Shown: positions 1 through 7,388, numbered from the stretch's first letter. The stretch: DNA of 64,000 nucleotides from Tumebacillus permanentifrigoris (GCF_003148565.1 NZ_QGGL01000002.1:248001-312000), one strand, 5' to 3'. Numbers and translations: made by a program. The notes: a model not told the origin generated them from the sequence alone.

Positions 1-172
1 CTTCAATGATCTCACGTTTCAAAGATTCTTGCGGTGTTTCACCGGGTTCAATCTTGCCTCCTGGAAACTCCCAGAGCCCTGGCAAAGACATATTTTGTGA
101 GCGAAGTGCGCAGAGCACTTCGTTTTTTTCATTTCGGATGACAGCTCCTACTACATCTACAGTTTTCTTCAT
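1..172 (-). CDS. Nudix hydrolase (MutT-like), N-terminal fragment
   Basis: This is the first 57 codons of a Nudix-family nucleoside (deoxy)triphosphate pyrophosphohydrolase, cut by the window edge. The translation begins MKKTVDVVGAVIRN and runs into a Nudix box: GGKIEPGET followed by KREIIE, matching the start of G-x5-E-x7-RE. The segment LRSQNMSLPGLWEFPGG is typical of MutT-like enzymes that clean 8-oxo-dGTP or related nucleotides from the pool. The start is supported by AAGGGAG upstream. The last Glu residues of the box lie outside the window, so the substrate cannot be judged. Confidence 0.85.
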   Translation of the reverse strand, partial: MKKTVDVVGAVIRNEKNEVLCALRSQNMSLPGLWEFPGGKIEPGETPQESLKREIIE

Positions 173-246
173 CTTGTTTTTTGACTCCCTTCGAAGCAGT
201 TCTTCTAAGATTGTCCATTAAAACCAAGATGGAATCAAGTCTCTAA

Positions 247-456
247 CTAAAATGCTGAAACTCGCTGTGCCAGTAAACCTTCAATCGCCTCCTGCGGCGA
301 CTTCGCCTCAAACACAACGTCCTTCCACTTCCACAGGGACTTATCCGCATTACTTCTATATAAATACCCGCGCCGCTCCCCAGAGGGGATCTGACCACGC
401 CCATACAGGCTCCATTCAGTATCCTTCACTGTCTTCCCCTCCTCCACCATCCTCAC
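247..456 (-). CDS. small protein translationally coupled to the HTH-TPR regulator
   Basis: This 69-residue protein has no family I recognise. Its GTG start overlaps the stop of the upstream HTH-TPR regulator by four bases (GTGA), which suggests translational coupling and a shared function. It is charged and soluble, with many aromatic residues (SLYGRGQIPSGERRGYLYRS, then SLWKWKDVVF) and no signal peptide or membrane segment. It therefore does not look like a Phr-type exported pheromone. A GTG start two codons before an ATG leaves the exact start uncertain. It could be a regulator-binding accessory protein, but that is inference from position only. Confidence 0.6.
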   Translation of the reverse strand: MRMVEEGKTVKDTEWSLYGRGQIPSGERRGYLYRSNADKSLWKWKDVVFEAKSPQEAIEGLLAQRVSAF

Positions 457-1745
457 AGCACAATCCCTCTCTGCTCCAGCGTCATCCGGTTAAACGCCAG
501 CATCTCCCTAGCGATCTTCAACGCCATCTCACAGTTATTCTGCTCCGAATAAAAAACGGACAGTTCCTGCATCGTCTCCTCGTACTCCACAGTTGCGTCA
601 AGTAGTTTGAAGCACTCCGCAGCCTGTTTCAGAAACCGTACCGATCCTTCTGTCTGAGACCGGCCTTTCGCAATCATGGCCTGTACTCGTAGCACCCACC
701 CTTGATGAAGGTGTATCGAAGGCAGGAGGCCACGCGCCATTTGGCAGGACTCCTCGGCCTGATCCAACTTTCCGCACTTGAACTGGATTTTCGCCAACTC
801 CGCATAGGCAATGCCGGCTTCTTCGCTTTTTCTCATCCCTCGTAACTCCTCACTGATCGAGGTCAGTTGCTGGATCGCTTCCTCGGCGTGCCCCTGTTCC
901 GCTCGGAGTGCAGCATACCGTACCTGTGTCGAGAGCTTATGGGTCATGCTGTTCATCGTTTCAAAAAAGAAGATCGCCCGTTGCGAGCATTCCACGGACT
1001 GCTCAAGATCGTCAGCTACAGTATATGATTCTGCCAACTTCATATAGAGAGTTCCAAGACCTTCAAAATCTTCGCGAGCCTGGAACAAGGGGAGGAGTTG
1101 TTTGTAGGTCAGCGTGACTTCACGGACACGCCCTGTTCGTGTTCTGACCTCTGCTAAAGCAGTCAAGATGGAGGTGAGCAAGTACTCATCACGAACGCCG
1201 CGTTGTTGCTCAAAACACTCACTTGCTTCCATCAAATGATGCTCGGCAATCTGATATCGCTTCCGTTTCAATTCCAGTTGGCCAAACAAGTAGCTGACAC
1301 GTGAGAGTATGGATTGGTCGCCTAGTGCGGTGGCGTATTCTTTGAGTTTTTTGAATGTGAGTTCCGCTTCCTTGGTTTGATTGGTGTGTAGGTAGCACGT
1401 TCCGATCTCCAATAGGACTTCTGCGGGGATCAGTTTGCCGTTGTTCCGTTCTTGTACATTCAACAGCAGAGGGAGCGCGTTCTTGTACTCACCGATCGCC
1501 ATCATCGAGCGGGCAATTTTGTACTCGCTCAGCACGATGAGATTCATTTCCACGTTGCTCATCAAGTCCTCGACAGGTACTTGGAGTTTTTCAGCGATTC
1601 TCGCCAGAACGCCATAGGACGGTTTGGCCTTATCTGATTCAATCTGCGAGATCATTGATCCAGTGCAGATGCTTTTAGCGAGTTCTGCTTGTGTGATGCC
1701 TTTCTTCAAGCGGAGACTTCTAATGCGTTGTCCAAGTGTTTCCAT
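453..1745 (-). CDS. HTH-TPR transcriptional regulator (RRNPP-like), copy 1
   Basis: A cytoplasmic DNA-binding regulator of 430 residues. Residues 4-63 form an Xre-type helix-turn-helix (LGQRIRSLRLKKGITQAELA, then a recognition-helix region SMISQIESDKAKPS). The remainder is helical and TPR-like, with repeated A-x4-G/A-x7-A patterns. This HTH plus TPR layout is that of the RRNPP family (PlcR, NprR, Rgg/ComR, PrgX-like), in which the TPR domain binds a short imported peptide. The ATG at 1745 is chosen because GGGTGGTGG lies eight bases upstream; a GTG at 1760 also opens the frame. The gene diverges from a 14-codon ORF across an inverted repeat at 1790-1818, and the 69-residue gene follows with a four-base overlap. 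Peptide binding is inferred from the architecture. Confidence 0.88.
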   Translation of the reverse strand: METLGQRIRSLRLKKGITQAELAKSICTGSMISQIESDKAKPSYGVLARIAEKLQVPVEDLMSNVEMNLIVLSEYKIARSMMAIGEYKNALPLLLNVQERNNGKLIPAEVLLEIGTCYLHTNQTKEAELTFKKLKEYATALGDQSILSRVSYLFGQLELKRKRYQIAEHHLMEASECFEQQRGVRDEYLLTSILTALAEVRTRTGRVREVTLTYKQLLPLFQAREDFEGLGTLYMKLAESYTVADDLEQSVECSQRAIFFFETMNSMTHKLSTQVRYAALRAEQGHAEEAIQQLTSISEELRGMRKSEEAGIAYAELAKIQFKCGKLDQAEESCQMARGLLPSIHLHQGWVLRVQAMIAKGRSQTEGSVRFLKQAAECFKLLDATVEYEETMQELSVFYSEQNNCEMALKIAREMLAFNRMTLEQRGIVL

Positions 1746-1789
1746 TTTATAAACCACCACCCGAATTGGTTATGTCTAATAAATAGAAT

Positions 1790-1818
1790 AAACCAACGCG
1801 GTTGATTTGCGTTGGTTT
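1790..1818. repeat. 10-bp inverted repeat in the divergent promoter region
   Basis: Ten-base arms (AAACCAACGC at 1790-1799 and GCGTTGGTTT at 1809-1818) are separated by nine bases. The repeat sits between the start of the HTH-TPR regulator (1745, minus) and the 14-codon ORF (1832, plus). Its position fits an operator for a dimeric HTH protein. It could equally form an RNA hairpin in the plus transcript just before the ribosome site, since TTTTA follows the right arm. The sequence alone cannot separate these readings. Confidence 0.6.
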
Positions 1819-1831
1819 TACAGGAGGTGGT

Positions 1832-1876
1832 ATGTCTTATTTTCAATGGCATATGTCATTGGGCATCGTGACATGA
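1832..1876 (+). CDS. candidate leaderless signalling peptide, 14 aa
   Basis: A 14-codon ORF encoding MSYFQWHMSLGIVT. It is preceded by AGGAGGTGG four bases before the ATG, a near-perfect Shine-Dalgarno at rather tight spacing, and followed three bases later by the hairpin at 1879-1906. It is divergent from the HTH-TPR regulator across an inverted repeat. The arrangement resembles the ComR/ComS and Rgg/SHP pairs, where a short leaderless peptide is made next to its receptor. The peptide is aromatic and hydrophobic with no Sec signal, so export would need a PptAB-like route. There is no homology evidence; the call rests on context. Confidence 0.45.
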   Translation: MSYFQWHMSLGIVT

Positions 1877-1878
1877 CT

Positions 1879-1906
1879 AGGCCCCTCGTTTTAACCGAGG
1901 GGCTTT
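1879..1906. terminator. shared hairpin between two convergent tiny ORFs
   Basis: An eight-base GC-rich stem (GCCCCTCG / CGAGGGGC) with a TTTTAAC loop, extended by two weaker pairs. It lies between the plus-strand 14-codon ORF (ends 1876) and the minus-strand 46-codon ORF (ends 1912), so it may serve both. The U-tract is only three bases on the plus side and absent on the minus side, so termination efficiency is uncertain. Confidence 0.55.
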
Positions 1907-1911
1907 GATCA

Positions 1912-2052
1912 CTACAGAAGGGTTATTTTTACTGAAAGTGGTCCAATTGGTACTCCCTCGGCGCTTTTATTTAAAGAATGAATCTGGGCAACTGGTAGTG
2001 CTACAGCAAGCAGAATAAAAATGGCAAGACCTATTGCAATCCTTTTCCTCAT
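1912..2052 (-). CDS. candidate secreted peptide-pheromone precursor (Phr-like), 46 aa
   Basis: The ATG follows the TAA of the upstream HTH-TPR regulator directly, with no intervening base. Translation gives MRKRIAIGLAIFILLAVALP followed by VAQIHSLNKSAEGVPIGP and a hydrophobic end LSVKITLL. A basic N-terminus, a strong hydrophobic core and a short polar tail are the features of Phr, NprX and PapR precursors, which are exported by Sec, trimmed and re-imported to bind the TPR protein encoded just upstream. The ribosome site would be AGGATGA inside the regulator gene, implying coupling. The mature peptide cannot be fixed; the C-terminal third is the natural candidate. No homologue is recognised. 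Confidence 0.68.
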   Translation of the reverse strand: MRKRIAIGLAIFILLAVALPVAQIHSLNKSAEGVPIGPLSVKITLL

Positions 2053-3228
2053 TTAAAGTTCATCCTCCTCAAGATAATCATAATTAGGAGCAGAGAGTAA
2101 TTCTGCCTCTTCATAGTAACGTAACAGAGTACATGCGTCACGTTGCTCCTTGTAATGATTCATCAAATACTTATACGCGAGAAGACGAACTTTCAATGCA
2201 AATTGTGCATCTTTAGTGACACCTTCTGCATACGAAATGTCGTTTGTTGCAATCGAATACAAGATCAATAACTTCCCTCTGTAATCTGGATAATCTACAG
2301 CACGTGGCAGATACGTTTCGATGATCTGAAGTGCTTCAGTACATCTCCCAAGTTTGAGCAGAGTTTTTGCTAGATCTTTTCCAGCGACGATTTGAAAATG
2401 CGGCACATCTTCAAGTCTCACACAAGCTGCTTTTAGAAGTTCAACAGACGTCTCAAAATCACCGAGCCTATAATCACAGTCAGCAGCATTGATCAACGCC
2501 AGCCCAATCTGATAGTCATCTTTGGTCAGCTTAAATTGTTCCAAACAAAGGTACGAGTACTTTCTAGCTTCCGTATGGTTTCCCGTATGTTGCATAATAC
2601 GCATCCGTGTATAGTACACAGACCCGATCTTTTCAGGTGCATCCAAAAACACAGATTCTACGGTCTTCAGCATGACTTCCACATTCGAATACTCTTTTCG
2701 AACGGTGTATGAAAGCATCAAGTTGGCAGTTACCAAATGGTATAAGTTGTTCTCTCCACTTTTCTGTTGAATCTTTTCCGCAAATGGCAATGCATCCAAC
2801 CAGATTTGATGCGCCTCATCATACTGTTGCGAGAGATAATGCACTTTGCCCAGACTATACAGACTGATGCATTTCTCACTCGCACCTCTAGCAACAAGAA
2901 CAAGCTGATTTGCCAGATCAAGAGCACGTTTCAAGTCTTGTTTGGAATTCATGAGAGCCTTAAGCTCCTGCTCCATGTGCATGGTATCCAATTGCTTGAG
3001 CCGCTCAAGGCTGATTCCCAGCCCCTCCGCAATCCGCTCCAACTCCGACGGCAGGATCGTGCGTTCTCCTGCGATGATCACGCGCAGGATCTCTCGATTC
3101 ATCCCGATCCGCGTGGAGAAGGCCCGGATGGAAAACGCGTCGCCCTTCTCCTCCATGATCTCTCCGATGCGTCGGCCCAACGGTATCTTGTCAACCACAG
3201 CAGTCGCAGTGGCGTCGAGTGTAGACAT
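2053..3228 (-). CDS. HTH-TPR transcriptional regulator (RRNPP-like), copy 2
   Basis: A 391-residue cytoplasmic regulator. Residues 18-80 form an Xre-like HTH (LGRRIGEIMEEKGDAFSIRA, then MNREILRVIIAGERTILPSE). The rest is a TPR-type helical array with repeats such as LYSLGKVHYLSQQYDEAHQI and LGRCTEALQIIETYLP. It starts at an ATG with GGGAGG about nine bases upstream, in a very AT-rich leader. It is only distantly similar to the 430-residue regulator next door, so the two are not a recent tandem duplication. A 46-codon secreted propeptide ORF abuts its stop codon, which is the classic receptor-then-pheromone order of the Rap-Phr and NprR-NprX systems. Target genes are unknown. Confidence 0.88.
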   Translation of the reverse strand: MSTLDATATAVVDKIPLGRRIGEIMEEKGDAFSIRAFSTRIGMNREILRVIIAGERTILPSELERIAEGLGISLERLKQLDTMHMEQELKALMNSKQDLKRALDLANQLVLVARGASEKCISLYSLGKVHYLSQQYDEAHQIWLDALPFAEKIQQKSGENNLYHLVTANLMLSYTVRKEYSNVEVMLKTVESVFLDAPEKIGSVYYTRMRIMQHTGNHTEARKYSYLCLEQFKLTKDDYQIGLALINAADCDYRLGDFETSVELLKAACVRLEDVPHFQIVAGKDLAKTLLKLGRCTEALQIIETYLPRAVDYPDYRGKLLILYSIATNDISYAEGVTKDAQFALKVRLLAYKYLMNHYKEQRDACTLLRYYEEAELLSAPNYDYLEEDEL

Positions 3229-3333
3229 CCGAAGTTACCTCCCGTGTACAAACTCTATATTATAAAAATAGTAGCAATTATCTATTAGAATCAGATACTA
3301 ATTATAACCAATCACTACATTTCTGTACATACA

Positions 3334-3372
3334 AAAAGAACCCGGATTCAAGTACAGCGGGTTCTCTTTTTT
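3334..3372. terminator. bidirectional intrinsic terminator
   Basis: Eight-base stem AGAACCCG / CGGGTTCT, with A-rich sequence on the left and CTTTTTT on the right, so it could work on either strand. On the minus strand it would end a transcript coming from about 3.6 kb, before the regulator promoter at 3229-3300. Confidence 0.7.
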
Positions 3373-3441
3373 GATTTGGTGTATTCGTACACGAAGACAT
3401 TGATACAAATTCAACAAAGACTGGTTCCAAAGCCGCTCAAC

Positions 3442-3621
3442 TCATGAATCCTCATTTTGATATGTACCCCCATAAATACCGACAGCCTTCGATAGTATAT
3501 AATAGCCCCCCACGATCTTCCACAGCAACCCTTCGACAATCCGTGTCACATCAGGCGGAGAGATGTAGTTTCCTGTAGATTTTCCCCTCCTGTAATAATG
3601 TTTAAATCTTTCTGAAAGCAA
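3442..3621 (-). other. possible small or decayed gene, hydrophobic C-terminus
   Basis: An open frame of 59 codons from a TTG at 3621, or 35 codons from a GTG at 3549, ending in TGA. The C-terminal half looks protein-like and amphipathic: RIVEGLLWKIVGGYYILSKA followed by VGIYGGTYQNEDS. A strong AGGAGGGG lies inside the longer frame, but no ATG, GTG or TTG follows it at a useful distance. The gene may therefore have lost its start, or may be a remnant. A TATAAT at about 3645 lies upstream and the terminator at 3334-3372 lies downstream. The rest of 3373-3982 holds no gene I can support, apart from the hairpin at 3908-3937. Confidence 0.3.
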
Positions 3622-3907
3622 ACACTTTACACGAGTACTTTCCCAATATTATACTATTTCTTGCAAACATCTGTGATATTATGGAGATTGAGGTGATCCG
3701 TCGTGTTTTTCTGCATCAAGTGCAATTCCAACCATGAACGAGGGCCTGTCGACGTTGTGTTCAAGACAGGATTCAGGCAAATCACGACCCAAATCAAGTA
3801 TCCACTCGGAGTCTGCAGTTCCCACTCACCTTGCAACGGGAAAAATCGATCAGCCTAGTCAACTCATGTGACACAGGACATGTGCGTGCACATACGTATG
3901 CCTACAA

Positions 3908-3937
3908 AAAAGACTCTGGCTGAGGCCAGAGTCTTTA
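3908..3937. terminator. intrinsic terminator of the 3983-4609 gene
   Basis: A perfect 11-base stem (AAGACTCTGGC / GCCAGAGTCTT) with loop TGAG. A-runs on the left give a U-tract on the minus strand. It lies 46 bases after the stop codon of the secreted hypothetical protein gene. Confidence 0.85.
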
Positions 3938-3982
3938 CTATTTGACCATCCTGCACGTGCCAATCCAATTATTTCTGTATCA

Positions 3983-4609
3983 TCAATTACCCTCTTTGAC
4001 TGCCTTTTTGAACGAAGTAACGTCTGCAGGCTTATAAAGAGCCTCTAGGTCTTTTTCTGTGGTCTTCAACACGGCCATGTTGTTCTCAATGACGAAGAAA
4101 AAGGGGACACCTGCACTGTAGTAACGACCGGTGGAAGTCGATTTTTTGACGAAAAAGATATAAGTCTGCCCTGTATTCAAGCCGATGTAATCCTCATCCA
4201 GAACCATTGGCTGATCTTTGCTTAATCGCATTTGCTTTTGCTCGGTGACAAGTACATCGGCCTCAGCCTTACCTTTTAGAGACTCAACAACTTTAACCTT
4301 GTAGTCAACACCTTCGATATAAAGATTCGGATCTTCCTGTAGCGGGTTCTGTGGGTCACGTGCCAAATTGCGAGTGCCATCAATGCCTTGAACCGTCCCC
4401 ATAAAGATTAGGTCCGATGCCTGACGTAGATCATTGATGTTGCTATATTGCGGACGATCAGCATGGATCGTGGAATGAGTTTCAGTTGCAACTTGCGGTG
4501 ATGCTGCGATCGGAACGGTCGATTTTATGTCTTTCATCGAGTAAGCTACTCCTCCAGCAAGCAACGAGCCTGCGACTACGACCGATAATGCAATGCGCTT
4601 CTTGTCCAT
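3983..4609 (-). CDS. secreted or anchored hypothetical protein
   Basis: A 208-residue protein of no recognised family. The N-terminus MDKKRIALSVVVAGSLLAGG is a signal peptide or signal anchor. The rest is a soluble domain with alternating strands, such as DYKVKVVESLKGKAEADVLV and TYIFFVKKSTSTGRYYSAG. The N-terminal part contains HADRPQYSNINDLRQASDLI and MGTVQGIDG, suggesting a small beta-rich extracellular domain. The start at 4609 is favoured over an upstream in-frame ATG because CCGGAGG lies nine bases before it. It has its own terminator and appears monocistronic. Function is unknown. Confidence 0.75.
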   Translation of the reverse strand: MDKKRIALSVVVAGSLLAGGVAYSMKDIKSTVPIAASPQVATETHSTIHADRPQYSNINDLRQASDLIFMGTVQGIDGTRNLARDPQNPLQEDPNLYIEGVDYKVKVVESLKGKAEADVLVTEQKQMRLSKDQPMVLDEDYIGLNTGQTYIFFVKKSTSTGRYYSAGVPFFFVIENNMAVLKTTEKDLEALYKPADVTSFKKAVKEGN

Positions 4610-4842
4610 ATTTAATTGCCTCCGGTAAGTTATTGATGTGGTTACATTCCAATCGGACAGTCGTAGTGAGAACTCCAAAAGCTACCGCGGAAGCAATCAA
4701 ATTTTATAACTTCATCAAAATGACTTCACATATTATTTTTTACTCATATCAAAATATACGCTCAGCGTTCATGCGATGTCAAATTTCGCATGTTTTGCAA
4801 CGAGCGACACACTGACTCTTTCTTTGATCTCATTTCAAAACT

Positions 4843-4881
4843 AAGAGACCCAGCATACCATAACAGCATACTAGGTCTCTT
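4843..4881. terminator. long-stem terminator of the 4913-5278 gene
   Basis: On the minus strand a 16-base stem forms (AAGAGACCUAGUAUGC paired with GUAUGCUGGGUCUCUU, including G-U pairs), followed by AGUUUU. The rest of 4610-4912 is the AT-rich promoter region of the gene at 4609 and shows no ORF I can support. Confidence 0.7.
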
Positions 4882-4912
4882 CTCAAGCCAGTTATCAACA
4901 CCCACAAAACCT

Positions 4913-5278
4913 CTACTTCACAACCTTCCCCAAAAACCACGTATAATGAAACACCTTATAAGACGACTTCGGCGCGGCCACGAAGTACTTCAAATACAAC
5001 TTCCGCTCGTTGTACACCCCGACCTCCACCGGCTTTTTGCTGCCCGTCCCCAAGCGGCTGTTGAAGTTGACAAAAATCAACCGACTCTCCTCGCCTTCGT
5101 TCTCGCACTCCCCCTCCAGCACCTCGCCTTGCGCGACATCATCCCGCTCCTCGAACACACACTGGACCTTCAACTCTCCATCCCCGTCGTCCAGCACAAA
5201 CTCCAGCGGTTCATTTTCATACACCAACACCGACCCACTGTTGAGCACATGAAACTCTCCAACCTTCAATTCTATCAT
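4913..5278 (-). CDS. small beta-rich hypothetical protein
   Basis: A 121-residue acidic cytoplasmic protein that begins MIELKVGEFHVLNSGSVLVY and contains LEFVLDDGDGELKV and RLIFVNFNSRLGTGSK. It reminds me of the DUF6864-type proteins, but I cannot confirm this without a search. The start at 5278 is chosen because AGGGGG lies nine bases upstream; the frame extends 17 codons further without a better site. There is no signal peptide or membrane segment. It is transcribed divergently from the SDR-like gene at 5379 and ends at the long-stem terminator at 4843-4881. Confidence 0.7.
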   Translation of the reverse strand: MIELKVGEFHVLNSGSVLVYENEPLEFVLDDGDGELKVQCVFEERDDVAQGEVLEGECENEGEESRLIFVNFNSRLGTGSKKPVEVGVYNERKLYLKYFVAAPKSSYKVFHYTWFLGKVVK

Positions 5279-5378
5279 TCTGCGCTGCCCCCTATCACTT
5301 TTCCTTGTGAATTGGTAGAGTATATGCAAGACAACGCACAGATAGTACTGGTGGAGAACTCATTCAGGAGTGATACAT

Positions 5379-6029
5379 ATGAAAACAGCATTGGTCATCG
5401 GAGCCACTGGTTTAGTCGGTGGCGAACTGGTTAAGGAATTACTCCAAGCCCCCAACTACGAGAAAATCATCGTTTTTGTCCGCCGTCCACTCCCGATCCA
5501 CAACCGCAAGCTCGAACAGGTCACCGTCGACTTCGATCACCTCGACTCCTACGCCAGCCACCTCGCGGGCGTACATGACGTGTTCTGCTGCCTCGGCACC
5601 ACGATTAAAAAGGCCGGCTCACAGGAAGCCTTCCGCCGCGTCGATTACACCTACCCGCTGGAACTTGCAAAATTGGCTCAGCAAGCCCAAGTCAAAAAGT
5701 TTCTGCTCATCACGGCACTCGGCTCCAACGCCCACTCCAAAGTCTTCTACAACCGCGTCAAAGGCGAGGTCGAACAAGCCATCACCGCCCTCGGGCTCCC
5801 CACTGTGCACATCATCCGGCCCTCACTCCTGCTCGGTGATCGCCCAGAGTTCCGCCTCGGGGAGCGGATCGGCACGGTGTTCGCGAAGGCCTTCACCTTC
5901 GCCACACCGAAAAACTACCGCGCCATCCACGCCCGCACCGTCGCTCGCGCCATGTCCCGCCTCGCCCAACAACCCGACACCGGCGTACACATCCACGAAT
6001 CAGGCAAACTCCAAGTCCTCGGCGCCTAG
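5379..6029 (+). CDS. NAD(P)-binding Rossmann protein, atypical SDR (HTATIP2/TIP30-like)
   Basis: A 216-residue protein with an N-terminal dinucleotide-binding motif, IGATGLVGGELVKELL (GxxGxxG). It also carries the atypical-SDR signatures VHDVFCCLGTTIKKAGS, FRRVDYTYPLELAKLAQ and KFLLITALGSN, the last followed by FYNRVKGEVEQAI with the YxxxK-equivalent region. These are typical of the NmrA/HTATIP2 group of Rossmann proteins, often annotated oxidoreductase or nucleoside-diphosphate-sugar epimerase. No substrate can be assigned. The ATG is preceded by AGGAGTG. It is a single gene ending in the terminator at 6040-6078 that it shares with the convergent acyltransferase. Confidence 0.85.
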   Translation: MKTALVIGATGLVGGELVKELLQAPNYEKIIVFVRRPLPIHNRKLEQVTVDFDHLDSYASHLAGVHDVFCCLGTTIKKAGSQEAFRRVDYTYPLELAKLAQQAQVKKFLLITALGSNAHSKVFYNRVKGEVEQAITALGLPTVHIIRPSLLLGDRPEFRLGERIGTVFAKAFTFATPKNYRAIHARTVARAMSRLAQQPDTGVHIHESGKLQVLGA

Positions 6030-6039
6030 CTCGCTGTGC

Positions 6040-6078
6040 AAAAAAACCTCCTCGCCCGCAGGCATAGGAGGTTTTTTT
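6040..6078. terminator. bidirectional terminator
   Basis: A 12-base stem (AAAAAACCTCCT / AGGAGGTTTTTT) between the convergent SDR-like and acyltransferase genes, with A- and T-runs on both sides. Confidence 0.9.
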
Positions 6079-6085
6079 CTCACTC

Positions 6086-7255
6086 TTAAAAGGAAACTTT
6101 CGGCTTTTTCTGACGCTTGCCTGTCGTCCCGACGACGAGAGCCCCGAGGAACGGGATCTTGCTGATCACCATCGTCGACACCAGCGACAGCGTCACGCAC
6201 AGCACCACCGCCACCAGCGCCTTCACCGTGTTGTTGTACGATGGCATGTAATCGACAACCACGTGGTACACCTCATCCAGCCATAGCGCGTGGATCAGGA
6301 ACGTCCCATAGGAGTACTTGCCGATCAGAATCGACAGCTTCGTCAGCAAATTGTCCCGCTCGCTCCACTTCATCGCCCACTGGTAGAGCAGGACGAACGA
6401 GGACAGCGTGAACAGGATCATCGACAGCTTGAACGAGTTCGAGACCCCGAGGTAGATCGGAAATTGGCTCGGAAGCTTGGCGTTGAGATTGATCCCCTTC
6501 GCCAACTCGTAGGTCACCCAGCCTAGTCCAATGGCAAACGCCACGTAGTTCCAACCCTGTACCTTCGCCACCCAGAGCCGCCACTTGCCGATCGCCAGCG
6601 CCGCAACGCCACCGAGCACGAAGTACAAGTACCAGACTGGGAACGTGCGGTCGAAGTTATTCAAGAACCCACGCAACCCGAATACGTTGGAATGCCACTG
6701 ACTGCTGTGGTTGATGAGGTAAACCGTGCTCCAGATAAAAAACGCCGTCAACACCACCAGAAACGGAACCAACACCCGCTCCCGGCTCAGGTACGGCTGC
6801 AACGCCTTGAACAGCAGGCGGAACAGCGGGTACAGCAAGTAAAACTGGAAGATCATCGCGACAAACCACAGATGATAATACCCCGACCCGGTCAACAACA
6901 CGCTGGGGAGGTCATGCCACGCATGGTCTGCGCGATCCCACGCCCAGTAGAAGTAATAAAATACTGCCCAGATCACATACGGGATGATGATCTCCCGCAC
7001 CCGCTTGACCAGATACGACCCCACACGAATCTCTGCATAATAGTTATAAAAAATAACCAGTCCTGTGATAAACACAAACATCGGCACCGCAAACTTCATC
7101 AGATTGAACAACACCGACAGCACCACGAGGTCCGACAGGTTGATCCCGTTCGTGCGGGTAAACATCCCGATCGCATGCTGCGCGACCACCGCGATGAACG
7201 CCACCGAGCGCAGATGCGGGATTTCGTTGAGTCTGACTTTCACGATCTTCTCCAT
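6086..7255 (-). CDS. acyltransferase family 3 membrane protein
   Basis: A 389-residue integral membrane O-acyltransferase of the Acyl_transf_3 (OafA/YrhL-like) family. The N-terminus carries the family hallmark RSVAFIAVVAQHAIG, with the conserved His after the first helix, and about ten hydrophobic segments follow. Such enzymes acetylate or acylate exopolysaccharide, teichoic acid or peptidoglycan at the membrane. There is no fused SGNH domain. The start at 7255 is chosen for the AGGGGG eight bases upstream; the open frame extends 23 codons further without a ribosome site. It has no operon partner, so the substrate is unknown. Confidence 0.88.
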   Translation of the reverse strand: MEKIVKVRLNEIPHLRSVAFIAVVAQHAIGMFTRTNGINLSDLVVLSVLFNLMKFAVPMFVFITGLVIFYNYYAEIRVGSYLVKRVREIIIPYVIWAVFYYFYWAWDRADHAWHDLPSVLLTGSGYYHLWFVAMIFQFYLLYPLFRLLFKALQPYLSRERVLVPFLVVLTAFFIWSTVYLINHSSQWHSNVFGLRGFLNNFDRTFPVWYLYFVLGGVAALAIGKWRLWVAKVQGWNYVAFAIGLGWVTYELAKGINLNAKLPSQFPIYLGVSNSFKLSMILFTLSSFVLLYQWAMKWSERDNLLTKLSILIGKYSYGTFLIHALWLDEVYHVVVDYMPSYNNTVKALVAVVLCVTLSLVSTMVISKIPFLGALVVGTTGKRQKKPKVSF

Positions 7256-7355
7256 AAGTTCCCCCTGCGATTGCGAGTACAACATCTCGTCCTCTATCCT
7301 AAACGTTTTCCGATCGAGCATCAACTACTAGTGTCGTCAAAACACGAGCGTCCGC

Positions 7356-7388
7356 AAAAAAAGCCGAACCTTCATAGGTTCGGCTTTT
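7356..7388. terminator. terminator overlapping the end of the 74-aa gene
   Basis: A 12-base stem (AAAAGCCGAACC / GGTTCGGCTTTT), loop TTCATA. The stop codon and last codons of the minus-strand gene at 7372-7596 lie inside the hairpin. Confidence 0.85.

Noticed and set aside
2767-3288. Plus-strand ORF of 173 codons across the second regulator
   Set aside because: It is antisense to the HTH-TPR gene and shows no start signal or domain.
3654-3836. Minus-strand TTG-initiated ORF of 60 codons
   Set aside because: It has no ribosome site and an unlikely composition. The neighbouring frame at 3442-3621 is the better candidate in this region.
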